Source: Paenibacillus sp. FSL R5-0766
GTDB lineage: Bacteria > Bacillota > Bacilli > Paenibacillales > Paenibacillaceae
Direction of reading: 5' to 3'
Assembly (NCBI RefSeq): GCF_037971845.1
Contig: NZ_CP150227.1
Coordinates: 5,518,001-5,582,000 of the forward strand
Length of the DNA: 64,000 bases
Shown here: one piece after another, positions 1 to 8,420 of the stretch
How positions within the stretch are numbered: position 1 is the stretch's first letter
How the letters are laid out: each line of letters begins with the position of its first letter
The notes under the pieces: model-generated
What the model was told of the DNA's origin: nothing
The model's database searches: none
The model's input: the letters and a program-made list of their open reading frames with translations, nothing else
Translations under genes and position numbers: made by a program

Positions 1-139
1 ATTTGTGCTGTAAGCATGTTTAAGTACCGAAATATCGCTAAATTGCATTAAATAGCGTGGCTGAGTTTCGTTACATTTTGTATGACAGCAAAATCATTGG
101 AATAAGGCTTCACAGATTCGTTAGCGCTACTCACGCCAC

Positions 140-511
140 TTATGTGCGGAATGTTGTGAACTTCAGCATGTGCACAAGCTTGGATAAATGTGCGATCTCC
201 TGCTGGACTCCAGCGGTGTCCGTACCTGCCATTGCCTGATTTGCTCGCAGCGTTCTACGTGTGTTCAGCATACCTTCAATCAGTTTCATGACCGTGTTGC
301 GTCCACGATGATCGACAATCATATACTTTTTGCGTGCATCCAGCTCTACCCATACGATGTTGCTGAATGATGTGAACAGATGCCTGCGGTACAGCTCCAT
401 ATCGGTCTCATTGTAATGCTCGCCATAAAAGGCATAATATCCGTGTATGTGCAACTTCTCCGCCAGCACTGTGATGAACGGATCATGTTCGAGCATAGCG
501 TTACGTTCCAT
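140..511 (-). CDS. hypothetical protein, 123 aa
   Basis: I do not recognise this protein. The ATG at 511 is preceded by a clear GGAGG ribosome binding site about 7 bases upstream, which supports real translation. The protein is soluble, with no signal peptide or membrane segment. It has an N-terminal half rich in His, Tyr and Phe, a middle stretch containing RKKYMIVDHRGRNTVMK and a C-terminal helical part (QQEIAHLSKLVHML). It is a single gene between the window edge and the nag operon, on the same strand as nagA but separated from it by about 165 bases. Confidence 0.6.
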   Translation of the reverse strand: MERNAMLEHDPFITVLAEKLHIHGYYAFYGEHYNETDMELYRRHLFTSFSNIVWVELDARKKYMIVDHRGRNTVMKLIEGMLNTRRTLRANQAMAGTDTAGVQQEIAHLSKLVHMLKFTTFRT

Positions 512-675
512 GTTTCACGCCTCCGTTATGCGTGATCCGCAGATCCCGTCTTTTTGAGATCTATTTTAACATATTGCGCAAGGTGTTGCCTCTACACAGA
601 TAAAAGCCAAGTTTTAACTCCGAAGACTGATGTATCACAAATGAGAGTTATTAGCAAAATACTAATTTTCTAAAT

Positions 676-1896
676 CTAATATGACTCGCCGATCCGTCTG
701 CCCTTCACCCACACACCCTCAATATCCAGCTCCGCATTCAGCAAAACGATATCTGCCTGTTTTCCTTGAGCCAGGGAACCTGTCCGATGATCAATACCCA
801 GCAGGCGAGCCGGGGTCAGACTTGCTGCTCTTGATGCAGCGTTCAGACTCAAGCCCACTTCCTGTATCAGGTAACGGAAACCGCGAATCATTGTCAGCGT
901 GCTTCCGGCCAGTGCGCCGCCGTCCTTCAGTCTGGCCTCGCCATGCTTCACGATTACGGGCAGGTCACCGATCTTGTATTCCCCGTCATCCAATCCCGCA
1001 GCAGACATGGCATCTGTGATCAACACGAGTTGATCGTTATGTTGCTTCAGCTGAGCGAGGATTGATATCGCCGCAGGATGTACGTGAATACCATCAGCAA
1101 TCACCTCGGCACTGATACGTGGATCACTCAGCACGGCTCCGGCAGCTCCCGGTAGCCGGTGATGCAGCGGTGTCATGGCATTGAACGTATGAACGGCATG
1201 ATGAAGTCCTGCTTCCACTGCCCGTTCCACCTCTTCATAGGTCGCATCGGTATGGCCGAGTGCCGCTGTAATCCGCTGTTCTCGCAGCCACGAAATGGCT
1301 TCCAGTGCGCCTTCACGTTCCGGTGCCAGTGTAACTTGACGGATCAGGCCGGGATATTGCTTTTCCCATGCTTCGAGCCAAGATACATCAGGCAGAATGA
1401 TATGTTCCGGATTTTGCGCACCAGGCCATTTTGGACTGAAAAACGGGCCTTCCAGGTGCACACCCTCAAGCTGTGCATATGGCATTTCACTCGAACGATA
1501 GCGGTCCACTTCAGCAAGTACGTTATCCAGTCGCTCTTTTGGAGCCGTCATCGAAGTCGCAAGCATCGCTGTTGTCCCCTGCGTACTATGGAAAGAAGTG
1601 ATCTTGTCCAACACCTCCGGGCTTGCGTCCATAAAGTCTTCTCCGTTCCCACCATGCACATGGATATCAATAAATCCAGGCACAATGAGGCCGCGTTCCG
1701 GTACAGACAGCGGCAAAGCCTCTCGCCGAATCTGTTCAGGAAGACTTTCCGGTATTCCAGCATAGAGGATTTTCCCATCCCTCCAAGCTAATACACCGTC
1801 TTCCAACATCTCATTTGAAAGGAGCAGCTTGCCCCGAAGAAGAGAAATATTTTCATCACGCTGGCTCCCAGGTTCATGGCTATTCTCCTCGGTCAT
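676..1896 (-). CDS. nagA: N-acetylglucosamine-6-phosphate deacetylase
   Basis: NagA removes the acetyl group of GlcNAc-6-phosphate in the cytoplasm, giving glucosamine-6-phosphate for NagB. The 406-residue protein shows the amidohydrolase HxH metal motif (DIHVHGG, His about 79 and 81), the metal-ligand Glu in HLEGPFF, the GHTDA and HTFNAM segments and the catalytic Asp in ITDAMSAAG. I chose the ATG at 1896 because it overlaps the nagB stop as ATGA and has a GGGAGG site in front. A longer reading frame to 1950 lies inside nagB. Last gene of an rpiR-nagB-nagA operon. Confidence 0.95.
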   Translation of the reverse strand: MTEENSHEPGSQRDENISLLRGKLLLSNEMLEDGVLAWRDGKILYAGIPESLPEQIRREALPLSVPERGLIVPGFIDIHVHGGNGEDFMDASPEVLDKITSFHSTQGTTAMLATSMTAPKERLDNVLAEVDRYRSSEMPYAQLEGVHLEGPFFSPKWPGAQNPEHIILPDVSWLEAWEKQYPGLIRQVTLAPEREGALEAISWLREQRITAALGHTDATYEEVERAVEAGLHHAVHTFNAMTPLHHRLPGAAGAVLSDPRISAEVIADGIHVHPAAISILAQLKQHNDQLVLITDAMSAAGLDDGEYKIGDLPVIVKHGEARLKDGGALAGSTLTMIRGFRYLIQEVGLSLNAASRAASLTPARLLGIDHRTGSLAQGKQADIVLLNAELDIEGVWVKGRRIGESY

Positions 1897-2627
1897 CTCA
1901 CCAGCCTCCCAGCTGCACGGTCCAGCAATACCACCACATTTGGATGACATTGCAGAAGCGATGCAGGACAGGCCGTTGTGATTGGACCCATGAACGCTTC
2001 GCGAATAATCTCGGTTTTTTCCTCGCCACGGGCAATGAGCAGAATCTGTTTGGCTTTCAAAATGGTACCGACACCCATTGTAATCGCCTGAGCCGGAACT
2101 TCATCAATGCTGTCAAAGAAGCGTGCGTTTGCCTTTCTCGTCTCTTCTTTCAAATCCACGACATGTGTTCGTCCAGTCAGCTCCGTTCCCGGTTCATTGA
2201 AGCCAATATGACCATTATGTCCAATGCCCAGCAGTTGAAGGTCTACCGGTCCACGATCGTCCAGCCGTTGTTCATAAGAATTACATTCCTGTTCCAGATC
2301 TGCAGCCTGACCATCAGGCACTTGCGTTCTAGCAATATCTACATCGATATGATTGAATAATTGTTCATTCATGAAACTGCGGTAACTTTCACGATGCTCT
2401 GTTGGAAGACCGACATACTCATCCAGATTAAAAGAAGAAGCCTGTGAGAAGCTGACCAGCCCCTTCTGGTACAACGTGATAAGCTGTTTATATATGCCTA
2501 CAGGAGAACTTCCTGTCGCAAGCCCCAGTACAGCCCGTGGTTTGGTTTGCAACAAGCTGGCAATGAGGCCAGCACCTGTGGCGTTCAAATCTTCTTCATT
2601 TTCAAAAATGCGTATATTCATCTTCAT
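1893..2627 (-). CDS. nagB: glucosamine-6-phosphate deaminase
   Basis: NagB converts glucosamine-6-phosphate to fructose-6-phosphate and ammonia, linking amino-sugar use to glycolysis. The 244-residue protein has the family hallmarks LATGSSPVG near residue 37, FNLDEYVGL with the catalytic Asp near 69, and GIGHNGHIGFNEPG with the catalytic His near 140 and Glu near 145. The length fits the Bacillus type, which lacks the C-terminal allosteric part of the E. coli enzyme. GGAGGTG lies 8 bases before the ATG. It is three bases from the upstream regulator gene and overlaps nagA by four bases. Confidence 0.95.
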   Translation of the reverse strand: MKMNIRIFENEEDLNATGAGLIASLLQTKPRAVLGLATGSSPVGIYKQLITLYQKGLVSFSQASSFNLDEYVGLPTEHRESYRSFMNEQLFNHIDVDIARTQVPDGQAADLEQECNSYEQRLDDRGPVDLQLLGIGHNGHIGFNEPGTELTGRTHVVDLKEETRKANARFFDSIDEVPAQAITMGVGTILKAKQILLIARGEEKTEIIREAFMGPITTACPASLLQCHPNVVVLLDRAAGRLVR

Positions 2628-2630
2628 CTG

Positions 2631-3494
2631 TCAGGCACCTCCGTTGTGTTGGACTCGATAAGATTGCACATTGTGATAGGATTGTTCCAGTCTGGGGATA
2701 AAACGGTCGAAGTCGGCACTTACCATGCCTGTGAACAAAATATCGACCACATGCAGGAGTGCAATACGGGAAGCCATATCTCCACGCCTCATGCCTTCTT
2801 CCAGAGAGGACGTAAAGAGTGGGATATCGGATACCGTTGCAAGCTTGTTACTGCCATAGGAAGTCAGTGAAATCGTAGAAGCTCCGGCCTGTTTGGCACA
2901 ATGCAGGGCATCGATGGTCTCTGGTGTTTCGCCTGAATAGGATACGGCCATCGCCACATCTCCCTCTGCGAGCGAAGATGCGGATGTAATCTGCATGTGT
3001 GAGTCGGAGAAAGCCGTACAGCTCTTGCCGATCCGCACAAGTTTCTGATAGAAATCCTGTGTAACAATCGAAGAGGTTGCCACACCGTACAGGTCGATGC
3101 GGCGAGCCTGGCACAATAATTGAACGGCTTGCTCCAATCTGCCCAAATCCAGCAAACGGGTGGTATCTGCAATAGACGCGAGGTGGTTGGCTTCGATAGC
3201 TTCAACAATTTTGGATAGGGAATTGCCCGCTACAATATCCTGATACGCCGTTTCATCAGATGCGTGGGACAATTCTGCGGCGAGTTTCATTTTGAAATCA
3301 GGAAAGCCTTTGAAATGAAACGACTTGCAAAAGCGGGTTACCGTCGCCGCACTTGTGCCACTCTGCTCTGCCAGATGACTAATCGTCCAGCCGGGAATGT
3401 CCGATGGGGATTGCATAATGACTTCGGCGATACGTCGCTCCTGAGAAGGAAGGTTATTCAGTTCTTGCTGCAACGCACGTAATATGGCTGCCAT
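2631..3494 (-). CDS. MurR/RpiR family transcriptional regulator
   Basis: This 287-residue protein has an N-terminal RpiR-type helix-turn-helix (about residues 35-70, ISHLAEQSGTSAATVTRF) and a C-terminal SIS sugar-phosphate-binding domain (about 125-250, with VAMAVSYSGETPETIDAL). It is the first gene of the operon with nagB and nagA. It therefore most likely senses GlcNAc-6-P or GlcN-6-P and controls its own operon, taking the place of NagR (YvoA) of B. subtilis. That ligand assignment is inferred from context only. Confidence 0.9.
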   Translation of the reverse strand: MAAILRALQQELNNLPSQERRIAEVIMQSPSDIPGWTISHLAEQSGTSAATVTRFCKSFHFKGFPDFKMKLAAELSHASDETAYQDIVAGNSLSKIVEAIEANHLASIADTTRLLDLGRLEQAVQLLCQARRIDLYGVATSSIVTQDFYQKLVRIGKSCTAFSDSHMQITSASSLAEGDVAMAVSYSGETPETIDALHCAKQAGASTISLTSYGSNKLATVSDIPLFTSSLEEGMRRGDMASRIALLHVVDILFTGMVSADFDRFIPRLEQSYHNVQSYRVQHNGGA

Positions 3495-3511
3495 GAGGAC
3501 CTCACTTTATG

Positions 3512-3541
3512 AAAATTATTTTTATTTATTTTTAATAATTT
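3512..3541 (-). promoter_or_regulatory. AT-rich inverted repeat before rpiR
   Basis: Immediately upstream of the rpiR start there is a dyad with half sites AAATTATT and AATAATTT about 14 bases apart, in a T-rich stretch. Its location suits autoregulation by the RpiR protein, but A+T-rich sequence forms such dyads by chance easily. Confidence 0.3.
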
Positions 3542-3605
3542 AAGAAAATCATTTTTATAACTTTATTCTAATCAAGTCGATCCTGCAAATCAAGAGGAAT
3601 TTAAC

Positions 3606-3644
3606 ATGACTTTTGTAATATCAAAAGAAGGAGCAATTCAATGA
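3606..3644 (+). CDS. possible 12-residue leader peptide
   Basis: ATG at 3606 follows AGAGGA at a suitable distance and opens a 12-codon frame (MTFVISKEGAIQ) whose TGA overlaps the ATG at 3641 of the next gene. The Shine-Dalgarno of the next gene (AAGGAG) lies inside this frame, so the two would be translationally coupled. Short frames of this size occur by chance. Confidence 0.25.
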   Translation: MTFVISKEGAIQ

Positions 3645-3989
3645 ATCGAATACAACGGAGAAAATTCATTCCTTCCACCTGGATTATTGCTACCAAACAA
3701 ACAGAAGCACATGCCTATTATGCCCTCTATGCTATTGACTGGAAACGCGGAGGTCGATTGAGTTGGGAAGGCTGGAATCAACTCGAAGACTTGCTGCAAT
3801 TTCATATTCCGATCAAACGAAAAGCCGGAGGCCGAAAATCTTCTTCCCAGCCTGCCGCCAAAATTTGCGAAAAGAGCACTCCATCTTCATCTGAACGAAG
3901 CAGAGTTCGAGGAATTGGAGCAGCTCTTTTATCAGTCTTTTTCGAAGAAAAGATGGAGGATGCTCATTCAAACGAATAGGAATCTATAA
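3641..3989 (+). pseudogene. small hypothetical gene with an apparent frameshift
   Basis: ATG at 3641 is preceded by AAGGAG. The first frame reads a plausible soluble protein to about codon 60 (HIPIKR at 3803-3820) and then turns into low-complexity Ser/Lys/Arg sequence ending at 3979. If the frame is moved by one base in the AAAA run at 3820-3823, translation continues KPEAENLLPSLPPKF and then HLHLNEAEFEELEQLF to a TAA at 3987-3989, which looks far more like real protein. The restored product would be about 115 residues. I do not recognise the family. The shift may be a mutation, a sequencing error or programmed. Confidence 0.5.
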
Positions 3990-4036
3990 GTGATAAACTA
4001 TTATGGATTCGGTTGTTTCATTTTTTCACGCTAAAA

Positions 4037-4081
4037 CAAAAAAGCCTCTTCCCTTCTTTAGATAAAGAATAGGAAAGACTT
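4037..4081 (-). terminator. intrinsic terminator of the DUF4303-like gene
   Basis: Read on the minus strand, a long imperfect hairpin (left arm GTCTTTCCTATTCTTT, loop ATCT, right arm AAAGAAGGGAAGAGGC) runs into TTTTTT. It lies about 55 bases after the stop at 4136 and closely resembles the terminator after gerE. Confidence 0.7.
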
Positions 4082-4135
4082 TCGCGGTACAACGATTCAA
4101 TTCTTTTGATTCAATTTAACTCAAGTTAACTCGTT

Positions 4136-4675
4136 CTAGTTGATGCCATCATATCGTTTTAAGAACTTGCTGGCTAAGCTGGAGACAGTCATTTGATGAA
4201 CCGATTGATTTTCAATTTCCTCCGCCAGATCGTCATCTGTTAGAGAAACGAAAAACGTAATGTCTGCTTTGGTTTGACCATATCGGGCAAAAACGTCATC
4301 TACTGTCTCATTCACAACTTTGGCGATGATTCGAATGATCTCATCTTTATGCTTCTGGACCTCCTCTGTTCCATACAACAATCGGCTGATGTGGTTAAAG
4401 TGCGTATCCTCGCCATATTGATATTCGGAGCAGCCCCATCTGTAATAGATCTCGTCCTGCTCGCTATCACACAGCCCCTGTTCCTTCATATTCGTAATAT
4501 GTTTGCTCAATGACTCCTCTGTATTTAACGCCATGAACAGCGTTACCCAATCACTGTCTGTTCCAAATGCACAAGCATATACTTTCTCATCCTGCACTTT
4601 AGACAGCGTTTGTTCCAGATCGGGCAGAAAACTCGCACGAAAATGGTCTTCAAATTCATTTAAGACAAGGTCCAT
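4136..4675 (-). CDS. DUF4303-like protein, 179 aa
   Basis: This is a cytoplasmic acidic protein with no membrane segment. Visible features are VYACAFGTDSDWVTLFMALNTEE near residues 32-55, the segment YYRWGCSEYQY near 78 and a C-terminal FFVSLTDDDLAEEIE. The pattern of an aromatic strand followed by RWGxxEYxY is what I associate with the DUF4303 family, whose function is unknown and which is sometimes found near polymorphic toxins. No toxin gene is adjacent here. It is a monocistronic gene with its own terminator. The family assignment is from memory and moderate. Confidence 0.55.
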   Translation of the reverse strand: MDLVLNEFEDHFRASFLPDLEQTLSKVQDEKVYACAFGTDSDWVTLFMALNTEESLSKHITNMKEQGLCDSEQDEIYYRWGCSEYQYGEDTHFNHISRLLYGTEEVQKHKDEIIRIIAKVVNETVDDVFARYGQTKADITFFVSLTDDDLAEEIENQSVHQMTVSSLASKFLKRYDGIN

Positions 4676-4824
4676 TTAGATCATCCTTTCTACCATTGTT
4701 TCAATTTCAAGCCTTACCTACTGCCTTATCTGTTTCCTATATGTAATCATTATGGTCTACTAAAATAATGAAAACAAGCGATGCTACGTTTCGGATCTTT
4801 CTTAAATTCATGATCCAACACAGC

Positions 4825-4872
4825 AAAAAAGCCTTGCCCCATTCTTCATGACAAAGAATAGAGAAAGGCTTT
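4825..4872 (-). terminator. intrinsic terminator of gerE
   Basis: On the minus strand AAAGCCTTTCTCTATTCTT pairs through a short loop with GAAGAATGGGGCAAGGCTTT and is followed by a T run. It lies 35 bases after the gerE stop. Both arms and the loop region are similar to the terminator at 4037-4081. Confidence 0.75.
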
Positions 4873-4906
4873 CATGCTGCTACTTAATCCTAACTGTAAT
4901 TCGCAA

Positions 4907-5131
4907 CTAAATCTTCAGTTCTCCAAGCTTAATCAGCTCGACAACTGCCTGCGAACGACCCTTAACATTGAGTTTCTGCATCACATTCGAAATATGGTTA
5001 CGCACCGTTTTCTCGCTGATGAATAACTGCCCTGCGATGTCACGCGTTGTTTTGTCTTGAACCAGTAATTCGAATACTTCGCGTTCACGGTGGGTCAACA
5101 AAAATTTGCTTTTATGATCGATACCCTTCAA
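4907..5131 (-). CDS. gerE: spore coat gene regulator GerE
   Basis: GerE is the small LuxR-type helix-turn-helix protein that acts with sigma-K in the mother cell late in sporulation to switch coat genes on or off. The 74-residue length equals B. subtilis GerE. The sequence LLTHREREVFELLVQDKTT, followed by ISEKTVRNHISNVMQKL, is nearly the same as the Bacillus protein as I remember it. The start is TTG at 5131, with AGGAGGGG about 7 bases upstream. It is monocistronic with its own terminator and is a strong marker for an endospore former. Confidence 0.95.
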   Translation of the reverse strand: MKGIDHKSKFLLTHREREVFELLVQDKTTRDIAGQLFISEKTVRNHISNVMQKLNVKGRSQAVVELIKLGELKI

Positions 5132-5193
5132 TGTTCACCCCTCCTTGCTCGGGTTGTGTTGGTGTAACAAGGTTAAGGGGATACAGTCAACTC

Positions 5194-5220
5194 ATCTTAT
5201 GTCAGGTCAAGGGCGTTGGT
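5194..5220 (-). promoter_or_regulatory. candidate sigma-K promoter of gerE
   Basis: On the minus strand CATAAGAT lies about 60 bases upstream of the gerE start, and ACC lies about 16 bases further up. This fits the loose sigma-K pattern (AC at -35, CATAnnnT at -10). In B. subtilis gerE is transcribed by sigma-K, which makes the match plausible, but the consensus is weak. Confidence 0.4.
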
Positions 5221-5303
5221 TCAGTTTTATAAGAAAAATGGGCAGTAATTTGCATACATCCCTCTAAAATAGTTGGTGCATAGTTCAAAAAATTATGTAT
5301 TAA

Positions 5304-6224
5304 TCAGTTATTGTTCTTCCAAGCCTTTTCGGTATAACTCCAACGCTTAAAAAACTCTTTCTCATCAATTATTGAATGATAAACAGGTTCAAGAAAAGAA
5401 ACAAGAGCATCCATCACATCCTGAAATGCAAGTTGTTCTTCAACCCCTAAACGACGCAGAAAAGCCTGCCACTGTTTTGTCCGACCTTCATTTTCAGCAA
5501 ATTCTTCATGAAACAGAGGATGCTCTTTTTCAAATATTGTGCCCCGTTGTTGGAAGGTTTCGGACACTGCCTCGTGAAGGATTCGACCATCAAAGTTGTT
5601 CGTTGTTAACAGCGTATAAATATCATAAAAATCCTTCATCCGACTATTCATCACAGATAATGTGATCATGGCTTCAAATTTTTCTGAAATGACGGATTCC
5701 CTCGAGTAGGCTTGAACTTGTGGTGCTGTCATATCCAGTAGAACAGGATATTCAATAAGCTGGGGCTTCGGGACCACCACATCACCAAATCCGATATCAA
5801 ACTGCAAACTTTTTCTCATCCGCCCTAAAAGAGCAGTTACTTTAATTCTTACTCCCTCATAATCAGCATCTTCTTTAATTCTCTCCGTTGTCAGTTCATC
5901 CAACTGAAATGCAATACCATCCGTAGGAACCGCTATTGAGCAAATGGAGACAAACGACTCTCTTAATAAATCCAGTTCATTAGCAATCTGTCTGGCGAGA
6001 AAATCAACGTCTTTGGTTGGACGTGCCTTGAATTGAGTTTGTGAGAACAAAAACAACCCGCCCTTTAAAATGAATTTATCCCTGTACTCAGAAATGGATA
6101 AACGATATAAGAAACGCTCCTGAAAATAAAGCAACAGCAAGGTATCAAATGCTTTTCCTGATTTTTTAGCTATATTTTTCAAACGTTCAGAAACAGAGGC
6201 GGGAATATTTTTAATTTCACTCAT
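5304..6224 (-). CDS. AbiEii-type nucleotidyltransferase toxin
   Basis: This 306-residue protein belongs to the AbiEii/AbiGii nucleotidyltransferase family, the toxin of type IV AbiE toxin-antitoxin systems that can abort phage infection. The polymerase-beta-like core is visible: KGGLFLFSQ near residue 54, then the metal-binding TKDVDFLAR near 70. A conserved SEKFEAMITL and RMKDFYDIYTL follow near residues 180-205, as in this family. The start ATG at 6224 overlaps the antitoxin stop as TAATG and has GGAGGTG upstream. The target nucleotide and RNA are unknown. Confidence 0.88.
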   Translation of the reverse strand: MSEIKNIPASVSERLKNIAKKSGKAFDTLLLLYFQERFLYRLSISEYRDKFILKGGLFLFSQTQFKARPTKDVDFLARQIANELDLLRESFVSICSIAVPTDGIAFQLDELTTERIKEDADYEGVRIKVTALLGRMRKSLQFDIGFGDVVVPKPQLIEYPVLLDMTAPQVQAYSRESVISEKFEAMITLSVMNSRMKDFYDIYTLLTTNNFDGRILHEAVSETFQQRGTIFEKEHPLFHEEFAENEGRTKQWQAFLRRLGVEEQLAFQDVMDALVSFLEPVYHSIIDEKEFFKRWSYTEKAWKNNN

Positions 6225-6832
6225 TAGATCAGCACCTCCAGATACTTTTGCAAAACCGTTCGAATTCGTAGCTTATCAGCATAGGAGACAAGCCTTGTTA
6301 TATTCTTGTGGGGGGATTGAAGGTAATTCCTCAGCCCTTCCTTCATCAAATCAATTCCAATCTTCTCACGATACCTCACCATATCACAAATTGTTTTCTC
6401 ACGATCATAAATTTTAACTGCCGAGCCATCAATATAGACTTCATCAATTCCAATTTTGTATTGGGCATCTGCCAAATAGATTACTTTAATAGGAGGATAG
6501 TCTGGAAGCTTTGGCTTTTTACCGCCACGATGAATAGCAATCTGATATTCCCATGGATTGTAAGTTGTCAGTTCATAGAAGGAGAGCGCAGAGAGAAGAC
6601 ATATAACTCCTTTGGGAACAAGTTTGGATACCTCAACCATTTCATGGGGCGGTTCATTAAATTGACCAGACTGTCGGTAAATCCCCTGTTTTACCCGTTC
6701 AATTTCACCAGCGGACTCCAGTTTTTTTATGTAGTAAGGGGATACGCCCGCTTCTATAAAATCTTTTGTTCGAGCAAAACCATGCTGTTCTTCAAATACT
6801 CGCATTGCAGCAACTACAATTTTCTCGTTCAT
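6224..6832 (-). CDS. AbiEi-type antitoxin and repressor
   Basis: This 202-residue partner has an N-terminal winged helix (FARTKDFIEAGVSPYYIKKL, then GEIERVKQGIYR) and a C-terminal domain containing LSALSFYELTTYNP and KIYDREKTICDMVRYR, as in AbiEi antitoxins. These bind their own promoter and neutralise the toxin. I chose the ATG at 6832 because GGTGGTGAG lies just upstream; the frame stays open to 6910 but that ATG lacks a ribosome site. It is the first gene of the two-gene operon, in an A+T-rich stretch between two sporulation genes, which suggests acquisition by transfer. Confidence 0.85.
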   Translation of the reverse strand: MNEKIVVAAMRVFEEQHGFARTKDFIEAGVSPYYIKKLESAGEIERVKQGIYRQSGQFNEPPHEMVEVSKLVPKGVICLLSALSFYELTTYNPWEYQIAIHRGGKKPKLPDYPPIKVIYLADAQYKIGIDEVYIDGSAVKIYDREKTICDMVRYREKIGIDLMKEGLRNYLQSPHKNITRLVSYADKLRIRTVLQKYLEVLI

Positions 6833-7192
6833 ACACTCACCACCATTCACATTTGCGCGTTCATTTCTTGCCTTATCTGGATTTTTTCGAAATTTTCTTC
6901 CCAAATTCATTCTAATCCATAACTATTCCACACCCTAATTTCAATCCCCTTTATTATTCACTAAAAAATCTGCACTTAGACGTAAGAGCAGAACATAATT
7001 CTTTTAGGAGCGGAAGAATATTAGATGGTACTTCATTTCGTTAGTCTATTTAGTCTATATGGAAGACAAATATTCTGAATTTATTGAAGATACATTCAAA
7101 GTGAATCCTGTTGAGATTATGTAAGACAAACATGCCCCTGCAGCGGATGTTACCATCTGCGCAAAGGCACACTTGTTCATCTGTCTTCAGAA
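6833..7192. other. intergenic region between abiE and the YhcN gene
   Basis: This is 360 bases of A+T-rich sequence. It should carry the abiE promoter near 6833-6960. On the plus strand at about 7059-7127 there is a short frame (MEDKYSEFIEDTFKVNPVEIM) with no ribosome site. It looks like the tail of a lost gene but could be chance. An imperfect hairpin near 7133-7170 (TGCC to GGCA) may terminate the YhcN gene. Confidence 0.35.
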
Positions 7193-8182
7193 CTACCGAT
7201 TCATTCGATTCATGACACCACCGTTGTGATTACGGTTCATCAGGCCATCGTCAAGGATGCCATCGCGGTGATTCGTATCTGTTCCGTTCGTTGGGAAGAT
7301 GCGCTCCACCATCGATTGGAACGTATCGATCATGCCACTAACGGGCTTACCGTTACGAATATCTGTGGCATAGTTCTCGACATGCTCCACAAAGTCCGGA
7401 TTGGCTGATACATATACATTCTCGATGTTTGGTGCAAACTGCTTGATTTTGGCTGAAATCTTACCCTTTATCTCAGCTGATGTGTTATCGTCCGTGCTAT
7501 CTACACGTTGTCCTTCACTTTTCATGCCATAATGCCCATCGTCTGTCCCACGTGCTTTGCCACTGTTTGTCAGACCACGCATCATGCCAATTGTGCCTGT
7601 GCCCATAGTTCCATAGATGCTGCGGTCATTCCCCATATGGCTGCGATCCGTTGCTGAATTTGTGTTCAGTCCTGGAGCAATCCCGCTAGTGCTGTACGGA
7701 GACATTGTGCCCGTACCGCCATTCACACGCATACCACCCATATCGTGATTCATGTTGCCCCCACGCATGGTATCACTGGCATGATTACGCATAGTGCCAT
7801 TCAGCATGCTCGTACGACCATTGGACTTGCTTTCCAACTTGCCTGCATGACCATCTGCCAAACGAACCGCCACATAAGCATTACGATCCGTTAACATGAC
7901 ACGGGCGGATTTAACTTCCTTCATCTCCGTGATACGTTTTGCCAGCTCTTCACTGGATTTCAGGTCAGTCACATTATGCATGCGATAACTTTTCGCACGG
8001 ATGCCATCCATTCCATTTGTTTCCACACCATAACGGTTAATGCCGTTGGCTTGCTGACGAACACTTTGCGTATGCATATTGTTGGTGTCCCGATTCGTGC
8101 CACATCCTGTCAAACCGGCCATTACAAAGATTGCAGTAGATAATGATAACGTAATAGCTGTTGCCTTTTTGACTGCTGGCAT
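7193..8182 (-). CDS. YhcN/YlaJ family sporulation lipoprotein
   Basis: This 329-residue protein starts MPAVKKATAITL and has a lipoprotein signal peptide ending LTGCG, with the lipidated Cys near residue 27. The YhcN/YlaJ domain is split. The front part (AKRITEMKEVKSARVMLTDR, NAYVAVRL) lies near residues 75-110 and the back part (IKQFAPNIENVYVSANPDF) near 245-270. Between them is a long Gly/Met/Asn-rich low-complexity insert. YhcN is a spore-membrane or spore-coat lipoprotein in Bacillus. The start is fixed by GGAGGATGAGTAC before 8182; an ATG at 8197 lies within the ribosome site. Confidence 0.8.
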   Translation of the reverse strand: MPAVKKATAITLSLSTAIFVMAGLTGCGTNRDTNNMHTQSVRQQANGINRYGVETNGMDGIRAKSYRMHNVTDLKSSEELAKRITEMKEVKSARVMLTDRNAYVAVRLADGHAGKLESKSNGRTSMLNGTMRNHASDTMRGGNMNHDMGGMRVNGGTGTMSPYSTSGIAPGLNTNSATDRSHMGNDRSIYGTMGTGTIGMMRGLTNSGKARGTDDGHYGMKSEGQRVDSTDDNTSAEIKGKISAKIKQFAPNIENVYVSANPDFVEHVENYATDIRNGKPVSGMIDTFQSMVERIFPTNGTDTNHRDGILDDGLMNRNHNGGVMNRMNR

Positions 8183-8340
8183 GTACTCATCCTCCAATGT
8201 ATGTTGGTTTTGGTCACAAAGATAGGATGCGCTTCTGTACGTACCGATATGCTGAAAGGATATGGTACCTTACCCTGTAGATTCAGGTATTCTTGTTTTG
8301 ATCTGTGGACCGTGAGTTTCTTCGCTTTATAAAATAAAAA

Positions 8341-8364
8341 ACAGTGCTGCTTGTTCGCAGCACT
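8341..8364 (-). terminator. intrinsic terminator of the ABC exporter operon
   Basis: CAGTGCTG and CAGCACTG form a perfect 8-bp stem around CTTGTTCG, with an A-rich run on the plus-strand left side (T run on the minus strand). It lies about 55 bases after the stop of the last operon gene. Confidence 0.8.
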
Positions 8365-8420
8365 GCCTCGAAATCATATTTACATCTCAACACAATAAAA
8401 TCACTTATCTTCCGCCCTGC

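Noticed and set aside
1159..1791. Long plus-strand frame of 210 codons
   Set aside because: It lies wholly antisense to nagA, whose conserved motifs are clear, and its composition (many Cys, His, Arg) is that of a reverse-complement shadow.
7059..7127. Short plus-strand frame MEDKYSEFIEDTFKVNPVEIM
   Set aside because: It looks protein-like but has no ribosome site and a stop shortly upstream in frame; at most a gene remnant, so not listed as CDS.
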